Positions 27,753-36,459 of a stretch of DNA of 64,000 bases are shown here, piece after piece. A program made the position numbers and the translations under genes. This DNA comes from an uncultured Clostridia bacterium (lineage in GTDB: Bacteria; Bacillota; Clostridia; Peptostreptococcales; Anaerovoracaceae): assembly GCA_938049335.1 (NCBI GenBank), contig CALIYX010000030.1, positions 1 through 64,000 on the forward strand, read 5' to 3'. Below the pieces are notes generated by a model. It saw nothing but the letters and a program-made list of their open reading frames with translations. It did no database searches and was not told the origin of the DNA. Every line of letters begins with the position of its first letter. Position 1 is the first letter of the stretch.

Positions 27753-27767
27753 GGCTAGTCCCCCACT
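27730..27767 (-). promoter_or_regulatory. mraZ box: MraZ-type operator: three GTGG repeats
   Basis: Reading the minus strand: AGTGGGGGA (27759-27767), GGTGGGGGA (27738-27746) and AAGTGGTA (27730-27737). The GTGG cores are spaced 21 and 10 bases, that is, two turns and one turn of the helix. MraZ is known to bind such phased repeats upstream of its own gene. Assignment as the MraZ site is inference from motif and position. Confidence 0.7.
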
Positions 27768-27812
27768 TAATGGGTATAAAAATAGGCTATTTTTGCTTTT
27801 TTCTACATTGAA

Positions 27813-27857
27813 ATAAAAAAAAATCAAGCTTCCACTATATTTTGTGGTCGCTTGATT
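27813..27857 (-). terminator. intrinsic terminator of the GIY-YIG gene
   Basis: AATCAAGC (27822-27829) pairs with GCTTGATT (27850-27857), with an inner CCAC/GTGG helix, followed on the minus strand by a run of about nine T. The stem overlaps the stop codon of the GIY-YIG gene. Confidence 0.85.
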
Positions 27858-28113
27858 AATTGTTATCAATATATTGTTTTAAAATTAGCTTTTCTTTAGC
27901 TGTTTTTTTGAGCTTTTTGATACTGAATTCACGCGATAGAGCCTCTCCCTTTTCTTCGTATTCTTCGTAGTAAACAAGCTCAACCGGAAGCCTCGTTTTG
28001 GTATACTTTGCTCCTTTGCCAGCATTATGTGTTTTTACCCTCTTTTCGAGGTCGTTAGTCCAGCCTGTATAAAGACTCCCATCCGCACAGCGAAGTATGT
28101 AGACGTAGTTCAT
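27856..28113 (-). CDS. small GIY-YIG nuclease-domain protein
   Basis: 85 residues, a stand-alone GIY-YIG domain ([20 protein letters not shown], then [22 protein letters not shown]). Such UPF0213/YhbQ-like proteins are widespread; proposed roles are in DNA repair, but substrates are unsettled. An upstream in-frame start (28137) is rejected because ATG 28113 has GGAG four bases before it and gives the canonical MNYVYIL start. Confidence 0.92.
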   Translation of the reverse strand: MNYVYILRCADGSLYTGWTNDLEKRVKTHNAGKGAKYTKTRLPVELVYYEEYEEKGEALSREFSIKKLKKTAKEKLILKQYIDNN

Positions 28114-28178
28114 AATTCTCCACCTTATCAAATACATTACACGGCCGTCTTTTAACTCTTATCACTAGCCGTTCTGAT

Positions 28179-28187
28179 ATTATAGCA
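28179..28187 (-). promoter_or_regulatory. extended -10 promoter for the GIY-YIG gene
   Basis: Minus-strand TGCTATAAT; the -35 position reads TTATGA, a weak match, so the TG extension probably compensates. It faces away from the plus-strand ABC promoter in the same intergenic space. Confidence 0.55.
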
Positions 28188-28264
28188 CAGCTTTTGCTTC
28201 TTCATAAATCGATTGAAACGCTTTGATTAAAATTTTTCATAGAAGAAAACAGTATGTAAGTTTG

Positions 28265-28273
28265 TGATATAAT
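28265..28273 (+). promoter_or_regulatory. extended -10 promoter for the ABC transporter pair
   Basis: TGATATAAT at 28265-28273 with no good -35. It lies 69 bases upstream of the ATPase start at 28343. Confidence 0.6.
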
Positions 28274-28342
28274 AAGCACAACAAAATCACGCTCTAGTTT
28301 ATATTTATTTTCAATAGTTTCACGATGAGAAACGAGGACTTT

Positions 28343-29044
28343 ATGAGCTTTATAGAATTTGATGATGTCAAGAAGGTGTACCGCACAGGCGAGTTAGAAA
28401 TCGAGGCCCTTAGAGGCATAACTTTTTCCATTGAAAAAGGTGAAATCGTAGTAATTCTTGGAGAATCTGGTGCAGGGAAAACTACGCTTCTAAACATCCT
28501 CGGCGGCATGGACAGGCTTACGAGCGGTTCTGTTTGCCTAGATGGACAGACCATATCAGATTTTTCCAGCAGGCAGCTGACGCACTACCGCAGACACGAT
28601 GTCGGCTTCGTTTTTCAGTTCTATAATTTGATTCCTAATTTGACAGCCTGGGAAAATGTCTCCATGGCAACTCAGCTATGTAATAACTCGCTTGATCCTT
28701 TTGATGTTCTCACATCCGTTGGGCTTTCCGAAAGACTAGATAATTTCCCATCCCAGCTCTCTGGTGGCGAACAGCAAAGAGTTGCTATCGCGCGCGCACT
28801 TGCTAAGAATCCTAAACTTTTGCTTTGTGACGAACCTACTGGAGCTCTAGATTATCTAACAGGAAAATCCATACTTAAACTTCTACAAGATACTGGTCGC
28901 AAGAACGGCATGACCGTCATCATCATAACTCATAACCAGGCTCTTGCTGCTATGGCTGACCGCATTATCAAAGTCAGAGCCGGCAAAGTTACAGATTCAT
29001 ATATAAATTCTCATGTTACTCCAGTTGAAGAAATAGAGTGGTAA
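28343..29044 (+). CDS. ABC transporter ATP-binding protein (MacB/LolD type)
   Basis: 233 residues. Walker [11 protein letters not shown]-loop [16 protein letters not shown], signature [15 protein letters not shown], Walker [13 protein letters not shown] and an H-loop TH. The family energises FtsX-type permeases that export peptides, lipids or act as mechanotransmitters. The start at 28343 follows GAGG by five bases; an upstream ATG at 28325 lacks a site. It is cotranscribed with the permease one base downstream. Confidence 0.95.
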   Translation: MSFIEFDDVKKVYRTGELEIEALRGITFSIEKGEIVVILGESGAGKTTLLNILGGMDRLTSGSVCLDGQTISDFSSRQLTHYRRHDVGFVFQFYNLIPNLTAWENVSMATQLCNNSLDPFDVLTSVGLSERLDNFPSQLSGGEQQRVAIARALAKNPKLLLCDEPTGALDYLTGKSILKLLQDTGRKNGMTVIIITHNQALAAMADRIIKVRAGKVTDSYINSHVTPVEEIEW

Positions 29045-29045
29045 T

Positions 29046-31451
29046 ATGTTGTTCCTAAATATACTCCGAGAAATCAAAAAATCCCTTGGTAGATACCTTG
29101 CCATACTCGCCATTGTGGCGCTTGGCACGGGATTTTACTGCGGTCTAAAAGTTTCGACTGATGCCATGGTAGCAACTTGCGATAGCTACCTTAAGGATGC
29201 AAATTTATACGACTTTTGGCTACGCTCTAACCAAGGTATAGACCAAGATTTAGCGAACAAAATAAGAGAAAACAAATCCGCTCGTGAAGCAGAGCTTACC
29301 TATAGCTTTGATGTCATATTCAATGCTTCAGAAGAAAATTCCGTAGTACTTCACAGCATGTCGCTTCCAGAAAAGATAAATAAACCTCTAGTCAAAAGCG
29401 GGCACTTGCCAAAGCACGATGATGAGTGCTTGCTTGATGAAGCATTCCCTAATGCAAAAGCTTTGATTGGGAAAACCATAACTGTTTCAGGAGACAACGA
29501 AGCCCAAACTTCGCAGATGCTGAAATCAAAAAAATACAAGGTTGTTGGTCTTTGCGACTCACCCCTTTATTTGAATTCTGAAAGGGGTTCCACCTCAATA
29601 GGAAATGGAACAATATCAGGTTTCGTATATTTGAAAAAATCTGCATTTCTCAGCCCCGTATACACCGATGCCTATGTCACATGTGGAAATTATGAAAAAA
29701 TCTATTCAGGTGCATACAAGGACAAGGTAAAGAAATACAAGGGCGATTTCGATGGACTTACAGACCATGTTCTAGACCGCGAAAGCAATGCAGGATATGT
29801 CTCATTTGAAAACGATACTAGTATAGTCGCAAGCATATCTACAATTTTCCCTGCCTTTTTCTTTGCGATAGCAGCCCTTGTTTGCATGACCACCATGACC
29901 AGAATGATAGATGAGCACCGCATGCAGCTAGGCGTTTACAAAGCTTTAGGCTATGGACCATTAGCTATACTTTCCATATATCTTTTCTACTCGTCTACAG
30001 CTACTGTATTCGGAGTTTCTTTGGGATATTTTGGCGGAATGACAATCACACCGCAAGCAATTTGGCGCGCATATAATACTATTTATCTCTTTGCTGATAA
30101 GCTAGAGTTTACAGCAGATCGCACGCTAGGCCTTTTTGCCTTGATTGTCGCTTTGTTTTCTACTGGCTTTGCCACAGTTGCAACCTGTGTTAAAGAAACC
30201 AGTGAGTTTCCTGCTTTGCTCATCAGGCCACGCGCGCCGAAATCAGGAAAGAAAATTTTCCTCGAGCGTTGCTCTTTCATTTGGAATAGATTACCTTTCA
30301 TTTATAAAATCTCACTTAGAAATGTCTTTAGATATAAAGGCCGTCTTTTGATGACCTTGATTGGTATAAGTGGATGTACAGCACTTTTAGTCGCTGGATT
30401 TGGTATGAGAAGTTCAATGAGCGACCTCACAGATCTTCAATATGAGGAAATCGAACGCTATGATTATAGCGTAGTTTTCAATACTCCTCTTACATCTGAT
30501 GCCGAAGAAAAATTCACTGCATTCGCTAGGGACAACGGGCATGCCGAGAAAATTAAGTTCTGCAATCAGCAGTCGATGAAATATGGTGGTAAAACAAAAG
30601 GTAAGAAATCGGCAGGCTCCCTAAAGCTTATCACAACATCAAAAGACGACTTTCGAGATTTTATAGACCTTCACAACGGAGACCGTAAGATTGAGTTTCC
30701 AGGCAAAGGCAAAATTGTACTTTGTAAGAAATATGCAAAGCTATACAAGCTATCAAAAGGAGACAAGCTAAGACTTGTAGATGAAAATCTAAAAAGCTAT
30801 GAGTTTGAGCTAAGTGATATCTTTGATAACTATATCTATAACTACGCCTACATTTCTCCTGAAACTTACCACTCAGTCTTTGGTAAAGAAGCAAAATTAA
30901 ATATCGCCCTCGTAGAGACTGGTCTCAAGGGCGATAATAAAGATTTAAATATTTCTGAGTCAGCTGCTAAAATTCGAAATTACGATAATGTAATCTCAGT
31001 ATCACTAACTGATGAGTTTAGGAATCGCATCGATAAGATGATGCAGAGTCTAGCTGCAATTATAGTTTTAATAGTTGTCAGCGCTGGCACTTTAGCCTTT
31101 GTGATTCTGTATAATATCACTAATATAAACATTACTGAGCGTAAGCGCGAAATTGCTACAATCAAAGTTCTCGGCTTTTATCCTCGAGAGACCTCCGCAT
31201 ATGTATCTAGAGAAAATCTCCTTTTGACGCTAATCAGTTCACTCCTTGGACTTCCACTCGGCAAGCTCTTGCTTAAGCTCATAATAAGTCAGATTAATGT
31301 TGACCTCGTTTACTTCCCTGTGATTGTAAGCGTCCTTGATTATCTATACTCATTTATGCTGACAATGGCATTTGCTGTAATCGTAGTGTTACTTATGCAC
31401 ATAAAGATTTACAGAATCAATATGAGCGATTCTTTAAAGTCAATCGAGTAG
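29046..31451 (+). CDS. FtsX-family ABC permease
   Basis: 801 residues. An N-terminal membrane anchor (YLAILAIVALGTGFYCGL), a large extracellular domain, three membrane segments around 265-385, a second anchor near 430-450, another extracellular region, and a final three-segment FtsX domain (residues ~675-795). This duplicated-FtsX layout is typical of large MacB-like permeases in Firmicutes, often peptide- or lipid-related; the substrate is unknown. Its stop is only 3 bases from the stop of the converging downstream gene, with no terminator seen between them. Confidence 0.92.
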   Translation: MLFLNILREIKKSLGRYLAILAIVALGTGFYCGLKVSTDAMVATCDSYLKDANLYDFWLRSNQGIDQDLANKIRENKSAREAELTYSFDVIFNASEENSVVLHSMSLPEKINKPLVKSGHLPKHDDECLLDEAFPNAKALIGKTITVSGDNEAQTSQMLKSKKYKVVGLCDSPLYLNSERGSTSIGNGTISGFVYLKKSAFLSPVYTDAYVTCGNYEKIYSGAYKDKVKKYKGDFDGLTDHVLDRESNAGYVSFENDTSIVASISTIFPAFFFAIAALVCMTTMTRMIDEHRMQLGVYKALGYGPLAILSIYLFYSSTATVFGVSLGYFGGMTITPQAIWRAYNTIYLFADKLEFTADRTLGLFALIVALFSTGFATVATCVKETSEFPALLIRPRAPKSGKKIFLERCSFIWNRLPFIYKISLRNVFRYKGRLLMTLIGISGCTALLVAGFGMRSSMSDLTDLQYEEIERYDYSVVFNTPLTSDAEEKFTAFARDNGHAEKIKFCNQQSMKYGGKTKGKKSAGSLKLITTSKDDFRDFIDLHNGDRKIEFPGKGKIVLCKKYAKLYKLSKGDKLRLVDENLKSYEFELSDIFDNYIYNYAYISPETYHSVFGKEAKLNIALVETGLKGDNKDLNISESAAKIRNYDNVISVSLTDEFRNRIDKMMQSLAAIIVLIVVSAGTLAFVILYNITNINITERKREIATIKVLGFYPRETSAYVSRENLLLTLISSLLGLPLGKLLLKLIISQINVDLVYFPVIVSVLDYLYSFMLTMAFAVIVVLLMHIKIYRINMSDSLKSIE

Positions 31452-31454
31452 ATC

Positions 31455-31907
31455 TTATCCGTCAAGCCTTGTACTGGTCTTCTCAGCTTCAGCAAGATCA
31501 AGCTTAACTCTATCTATATCGTCTAGCAGATTCTTTAGGCTATCTGCATCCACATGATTGTTCAAAAAGAGCTGCTCTAATTGTCTACTTGCCTTTGTTA
31601 TCTCGTTTACAAAAGCGAGATAATCCTCGAATTTATGGCTGCTCTGAGCTCTCTTAAATTTCTCGAGGTCATTTCTTATGTAGTCTATTACATCCTGCTC
31701 CCCAAAGAATCTTCCTAGAAGAAGTGGATATGGGGAAACACGAGATAAGTAGATGCTACCATCTTCACGAGCCTCATACATATAGCTCATCTTGTAGTCT
31801 TCTATCTCAAATTTTGCCACTGTGATATTCGCATGCACAGTCTTAACACTTGTCGCACCTAGCTGCTTGAGCATCATGTTTATTATGTCGTTAATTGTCC
31901 AATCCAT
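31455..31907 (-). CDS. unrecognised 150-residue soluble protein
   Basis: No family recognised. The first ~80 residues look alpha/beta (VKTVHANITVAKFEIEDY, EAREDGSIYLSRVSPYPL); the C-terminal ~70 are charged helices, possibly a coiled coil (LKNLLDDIDRVKLDLAEAEK). Strong AGGAGG five bases before the ATG. It lies 12 bases after the antiporter-like gene, so it is probably coexpressed with the two transporters. Confidence 0.75.
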   Translation of the reverse strand: MDWTINDIINMMLKQLGATSVKTVHANITVAKFEIEDYKMSYMYEAREDGSIYLSRVSPYPLLLGRFFGEQDVIDYIRNDLEKFKRAQSSHKFEDYLAFVNEITKASRQLEQLFLNNHVDADSLKNLLDDIDRVKLDLAEAEKTSTRLDG

Positions 31908-31919
31908 ATTAGCCTCCTG

Positions 31920-33182
31920 TTATATATATGCCTTAATAAGAAGTACTATAGTTGATACAAGTATTGAAAGTATCATAAATGGAAATCCTACCTTCAAATA
32001 GCTTGCAAACGTTATAGGGTAACCGTGCTTATTACTGATGTCTGATAGAACTACATTAGCCGAAGCACCGATCAAAGTTCCGTTTCCACCTAGGCAAGCA
32101 CCTAGCGATAGCGCCCACCAAAGAAGCTCTACATCCATACCCTGATTTTTCATTGAGATAATCAAAGGTATCATAGCAGCAACAAAAGGTATGTTGTTTA
32201 GTACCGATGAAACAAGCGCTGAAGCCCAAAGGATTACCAGTATTGTAATTATCTCATGTCCTTCTGTAAAGCTGATTATTCCCTTTGATATAGCCGATAT
32301 AACACCCGTCTTTTCCATTCCACCTACGATAACAAAAAGCGCTATGAAGAAGAGTATCGTAGACCATTCCACTTCTTCTATTACATGCTCAGCTTTCTTT
32401 CCGCTCAGTAGCATTATAATTGTAGCTGCTGAAAGCGCAATTACAGCTGGCTGAACGCCTAGCTTATCATGGGCTAGAAATCCTATTATTATGAGTCCTA
32501 TAAGAACTATACCTATCTTCATAAGTCTAGCATCTGTTATAGACTTATTCTCATCTAGTGCCATTACCTTTGCTCTTGCTTCTTCAGTTGCCACCGTAGA
32601 TTTCTTGTAAAGAAACTTCATCATGATGATCTGAACTGCGATTACTAGCACAACAGCAAGTCCTGTATTCATCATAAAGTCCATGAATGAAAGTCCTGCA
32701 GCACTTCCAATCATGATATTTGGTGGATCGCCTATCAAAGTAGCTGTGCCTCCCACATTTGATGAGAAGATAAGCATCAAAAGGTATGGTACTGGATTTA
32801 CCTCTAGCATTCTTGCAATAGCAATCGTCATAGGTCCAACTAGAAGAACCGTCGTAACATTATCTAGACAAGAAGATAAAACTGCTGTAATAATCACAAA
32901 GATTATCATTATTTTCCATGGGTCAGCATTCACCTTCTTAGCTGCTTTGATAGCTATATATTCGAACATTCCGGACTGCTTGAGCACTGCTACAAATAGC
33001 ATCATGCCAACAAGCACGCCTATCGTGTCAAAATCAACGTACTTAATTGCTTCATCAAAGCTAAGCACCTTGGTGAGCAAAATCACTGCCGCACCGATAA
33101 GCGCTGAAAGTGTGCTATCTATCTTTCCCGTCGTTATCAAAACCATAACGCCAAGAAAGACAAGTATTGATATCAATTCCAT
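31920..33182 (-). CDS. NhaD/ArsB-like ion transporter, copy 1
   Basis: 420 residues, about 11-12 membrane segments. Ion-transporter superfamily motifs SSCLDNVTTVLLVGP and GGTATLIGDPPNIMIGS mark the NhaD/ArsB/CitM group; a second half-repeat has SVLNNIPFVAAMIPL and GGNGTLIGASANVV. Na+/H+ antiport is the best guess, arsenite or dicarboxylate transport the alternatives. A longer start at 33200 is rejected for ATG 33182, which follows AGGAGGGG. It is a close paralogue of the neighbouring gene. Confidence 0.85.
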   Translation of the reverse strand: MELISILVFLGVMVLITTGKIDSTLSALIGAAVILLTKVLSFDEAIKYVDFDTIGVLVGMMLFVAVLKQSGMFEYIAIKAAKKVNADPWKIMIIFVIITAVLSSCLDNVTTVLLVGPMTIAIARMLEVNPVPYLLMLIFSSNVGGTATLIGDPPNIMIGSAAGLSFMDFMMNTGLAVVLVIAVQIIMMKFLYKKSTVATEEARAKVMALDENKSITDARLMKIGIVLIGLIIIGFLAHDKLGVQPAVIALSAATIIMLLSGKKAEHVIEEVEWSTILFFIALFVIVGGMEKTGVISAISKGIISFTEGHEIITILVILWASALVSSVLNNIPFVAAMIPLIISMKNQGMDVELLWWALSLGACLGGNGTLIGASANVVLSDISNKHGYPITFASYLKVGFPFMILSILVSTIVLLIKAYI

Positions 33183-33247
33183 TATATCCCCTCCTGACAA
33201 AGCAATTATATACCTTTTTTATCAAAATGCAATAAAATAAACTAGCA

Positions 33248-34510
33248 CTAGATATACGCTTTTATAATAAGTACGATCATCGAAACAAATACCGATGCAA
33301 TCATGAAAGGAAATCCAACCTTGAAGTAGCTTTTAAATGTGATCGGATGTCCGTGTTTGTTACTGATATCAGATAGAACAACGTTTGCTGATGCACCTAC
33401 AAGAGTTCCGTTACCGCCTAGGCAAGCACCTAGTGACAGAGCCCACCAGATAAGCTCAACCTCCACGCCCTGAGCCTTCATTGCAAGAATCAAAGGTATC
33501 ATGGTCGCAACAAAAGGTATGTTATCAAGTATCGACGAAATTATTGCTGATGCCCAAAGGATTACGAGAATTGTAAGAAGCTCATGCCCCTCTGTAAAAT
33601 CAATCAAAGCCTCTGACATCGCCGTTATAACGCCCGTCTTTTGCATTCCGCCAACGATTATGAATAGTGATATGAAGAATAAAATCGTAGACCACTCAAC
33701 ATCCTCTATCAAAGACTCCACTTTCTTTCCCTTCACAATCAGCATAAATGCTGCTGCTGAAAGAGCAATTACCGCAGACTGTATTCCAAGCTTATCATGC
33801 AGTAAAAAACCTATGATTATGTATATGATTACGCCTATTCCTATCTTCATTAGCCTTAGGTCAGTTATCGCCTTCTTCTCATCGAGAGCCATAACCTTTG
33901 CCTTCGCCTCTTCGGTAGCTGTAATCGACTTCTTGTACATGAACTTCATCATAATAATCTGTAAGATCAGAACTAGAATGACTGCACCACCTGTGTTCTT
34001 GACGAAGTCAAGGAATGTAAGTCCCGTTGCACTTCCAATCATTATGTTAGGTGGGTCACCAATCAAAGTAGCCGTACCTCCGACATTTGATGCAAGAATT
34101 TGCATAAGAAGGTAAGGCACTGGATTTACCTCAAGCAGATTGGATATAGCAATCGTCATCGGTCCAACCAGGAGAACCGTAGTAACATTATCAAGGCATG
34201 ACGATAGCACTGCTGTAATTATGACAAATATAACCATCATCTTCCACGGATCAGCATTTACAAGCTTCGCCGACTTGATTGCGACGTACTCGAACATTCC
34301 CGATTCCTTGATAACTGCGACAAACAGCATCATTCCAACCAGCACGCCTATGGTATTAAAATCTACATACTCAAGAGCTTCATCAAAGCTAAAAACCTTG
34401 GCAAGCATAAGCACTGCCGCACCAACAAGGGCCGCTGCAGTTCGGTGTACTCTTTCGGTTGTTATCAAAACCATTACACCTAAAAAAACTAAAACAGTTA
34501 AAAGTCCCAT
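33248..34510 (-). CDS. NhaD/ArsB-like ion transporter, copy 2
   Basis: 420 residues, colinear with copy 1 throughout; long stretches are identical, including CLDNVTTVLLVGPMTIAI and the GDPPNIMIGSA loop. Same predicted function, presumably with a different affinity or expression level. It is the first gene of the set, with promoter TTGAAT-16-TATACT upstream and AGGAG before the ATG. A tandem gene duplication is the simplest explanation for the pair. Confidence 0.85.
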   Translation of the reverse strand: MGLLTVLVFLGVMVLITTERVHRTAAALVGAAVLMLAKVFSFDEALEYVDFNTIGVLVGMMLFVAVIKESGMFEYVAIKSAKLVNADPWKMMVIFVIITAVLSSCLDNVTTVLLVGPMTIAISNLLEVNPVPYLLMQILASNVGGTATLIGDPPNIMIGSATGLTFLDFVKNTGGAVILVLILQIIMMKFMYKKSITATEEAKAKVMALDEKKAITDLRLMKIGIGVIIYIIIGFLLHDKLGIQSAVIALSAAAFMLIVKGKKVESLIEDVEWSTILFFISLFIIVGGMQKTGVITAMSEALIDFTEGHELLTILVILWASAIISSILDNIPFVATMIPLILAMKAQGVEVELIWWALSLGACLGGNGTLVGASANVVLSDISNKHGHPITFKSYFKVGFPFMIASVFVSMIVLIIKAYI

Positions 34511-34534
34511 ATAATTATCTCCTAATAAAGCATT

Positions 34535-34562
34535 AGTATATACCTAATACGCTAAAATTCAA
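34535..34562 (-). promoter_or_regulatory. promoter of the antiporter-like gene set
   Basis: Minus strand TTGAAT (34557-34562), 16-base spacer, TATACT (34535-34540), 25 bases before the start codon. The rest of the space to 34660 is AT-rich with nothing else recognised. Confidence 0.65.
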
Positions 34563-34660
34563 CCCCTTATATATGTTTATTTTTCAATGCATACGCGCAT
34601 TTAATTTTTTAATCCCATTGTTGCAAATTGCACCAAAATATAGACGAGCTTAACGCATAC

Positions 34661-34686
34661 AAAAAACCCAGACCGAAGTCTGGGTT
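34661..34686 (-). terminator. intrinsic terminator after the thioesterase gene
   Basis: AACCCAGAC/GTCTGGGTT, a perfect 9-bp stem with a CGAA tetraloop, followed on the minus strand by T6. Confidence 0.9.
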
Positions 34687-34703
34687 TGATATCAACTATA
34701 TCG

Positions 34704-35456
34704 TTATAAATCTGCAAAAGAGATTACTACCTCTATATTTGTCTTGCCATTTACTGTGGTTTTAAAAATGTAGCTTTCTGTCGCTCCACCCGCTACATCT
34801 ATCGGCTCTTTTGCCTTTGCTCTTTTGATCTCTATTTCTGATCCAAGCGGTGCCTCTGCCCTGTGCCTAATTAAGAATGACGTCATTTTCTTCTTGTCAG
34901 CATCTGGCACATGGTTCCATACCATATCAAGGTAATAGGTATTGTTCATATGCATATTTCTATCGACCTCACTGAACATAACTTGGTGCTTTCCACATAG
35001 TTCATAATCAATGTCCTTAGGCAGTGTAAATCTCAAAGGAATATTCATCTCTAATGGCTCGTCAAACTCGTAGTCCGAAAGGTCAATTTCGTCCGTTCTG
35101 ATTAGTTTGCCTGTATGAATATTAACTACAGCCCACTCGCTATAACCCTTAGCAACAATCTCCTCTCCACGCTTAACTAAAAAACATCTGACAAAGGTTG
35201 CCGCCTTTCCTGCTGCCGCCCAGGTATGTACATCTATTTCATCATAGCTGTGAATCTGATCTACTACCTCGTATAGAATCCTCGTTGCGATAAAGCTCTG
35301 ACCATTATCAAAAAGCTCCTCATATGTAGGTCTTCTATCTCTCATGTTATGATTTCCAGTTTCCTGCATAAGTCTCGCAAAACTTGAAGGCTTTATATTA
35401 TTGTTTATATCCACATCGTGTGATGATATGGAATAGTGCTCTATATAAGTGCTCAT
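34704..35456 (-). CDS. acyl-ACP thioesterase
   Basis: 250 residues, a double hot-dog protein of the FatA/FatB-like family. It hydrolyses acyl-ACP to free fatty acid. N-terminal half has HDVDINNNIKPSSFARLMQETG and TRILYEVVDQIHSYDEI; the second has the catalytic-type FSEVDRNMHMNNTYYLDM. Third gene of a minus-strand unit after two CobW-type GTPases and before a clear terminator; a functional link to metal handling is not evident. Confidence 0.88.
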   Translation of the reverse strand: MSTYIEHYSISSHDVDINNNIKPSSFARLMQETGNHNMRDRRPTYEELFDNGQSFIATRILYEVVDQIHSYDEIDVHTWAAAGKAATFVRCFLVKRGEEIVAKGYSEWAVVNIHTGKLIRTDEIDLSDYEFDEPLEMNIPLRFTLPKDIDYELCGKHQVMFSEVDRNMHMNNTYYLDMVWNHVPDADKKKMTSFLIRHRAEAPLGSEIEIKRAKAKEPIDVAGGATESYIFKTTVNGKTNIEVVISFADL

Positions 35457-35495
35457 TTTAGCTCCTTTATCATCTCTAAATTTTAGTATCGGCTT

Positions 35496-36437
35496 TTAGA
35501 AGGTCGCCACCTCCTGTTCAGGCGGAAGACTCGCTACCACCTTGCTGCAGTAGAGGATAGGTCCCTCTTCACCATAAATATCTGTATACTCCAGTCTCAC
35601 CTCAGCTACGATTTCTGCCCAGCTTCCGTTTTTGATCTTTGATGCATTCTTCCAAACGCATAAAAGTCCTGCAAACTGAATATCATCTGCACAGCATGTC
35701 ATAACATGTCTTCCAAAGACTAGATTATCTTTTGGCAGTCCTCCACCGGTAGCAAATCTACCGAGAACTCTAACTTTTTTCTTGTCGTATTTCTCAGGAT
35801 TATCGTTTACATCACGGTACCACTCAGCAAAACAATCTTCCTCAATTTCGATGATTTCTGCATTCATATCAAAAGGCAGTTCATCGACTATGGTGTCTGG
35901 TTCTACATCGTCTGGGCCGTACTCGTAAACTATTTGACTTTTTCGGTTTGCAACCCTTACAATCTTGTGGAATTCTAGCTTATCAAAGCCATGCACACAC
36001 CTGTTGAAGACAACTAGGTCTGCTGTCTTTAGTTTATCAAAAACAAGCTGTCTCATATTCTCATTATGGTTTATGAAAACACTCGCGTCTGCAAATGTAA
36101 CCTCCTGAGATATGATCCATTCTGGCGGCATATTGCGGAACAAGTCCTGCATCATCCACATGCCATTATATTCAACAACAACTCTCTCAACACGGTGCTT
36201 TTTCTGTAGCTCCGAAAGATGCTCTGGGTTTAGCTCATCCAAACTTTCTATATATTCGCAGAAGATATTGTCCTTTGTAAAGAACTTGCTTTCATCAAGT
36301 TCCACCTCTCCCTGCTCACACATCAAAAGTAGAGTCCTCTCACCTGCATTAAAATCGCTACCCTCGAGAATATCTTGAATGAATGTCGTTTTACCACTTT
36401 CTAAAAAACCTGTGAATAAATATACTGGAATTTCCAT
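35496..36437 (-). CDS. CobW/COG0523-type GTPase without the CxCC motif
   Basis: 313 residues. P-loop GFLESGKT at 10-17, a Walker B-like VVVEYNGMW, and NRC in place of the NKxD base-recognition motif. COG0523 proteins are GTP-driven metal chaperones. The hallmark CxCC metal site found in the neighbour is absent; the region reads MCEQGEVELDESKF instead. The C-terminus has a CobW-C-like beta region (VRVLGRFATGGGL) then an OB-like end. It pairs with the His-rich paralogue upstream; I infer a divergent partner rather than an independent metal carrier. Confidence 0.8.
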   Translation of the reverse strand: MEIPVYLFTGFLESGKTTFIQDILEGSDFNAGERTLLLMCEQGEVELDESKFFTKDNIFCEYIESLDELNPEHLSELQKKHRVERVVVEYNGMWMMQDLFRNMPPEWIISQEVTFADASVFINHNENMRQLVFDKLKTADLVVFNRCVHGFDKLEFHKIVRVANRKSQIVYEYGPDDVEPDTIVDELPFDMNAEIIEIEEDCFAEWYRDVNDNPEKYDKKKVRVLGRFATGGGLPKDNLVFGRHVMTCCADDIQFAGLLCVWKNASKIKNGSWAEIVAEVRLEYTDIYGEEGPILYCSKVVASLPPEQEVATF

Positions 36438-36459
36438 TTTGTCCTCTTTTACTTTTATC

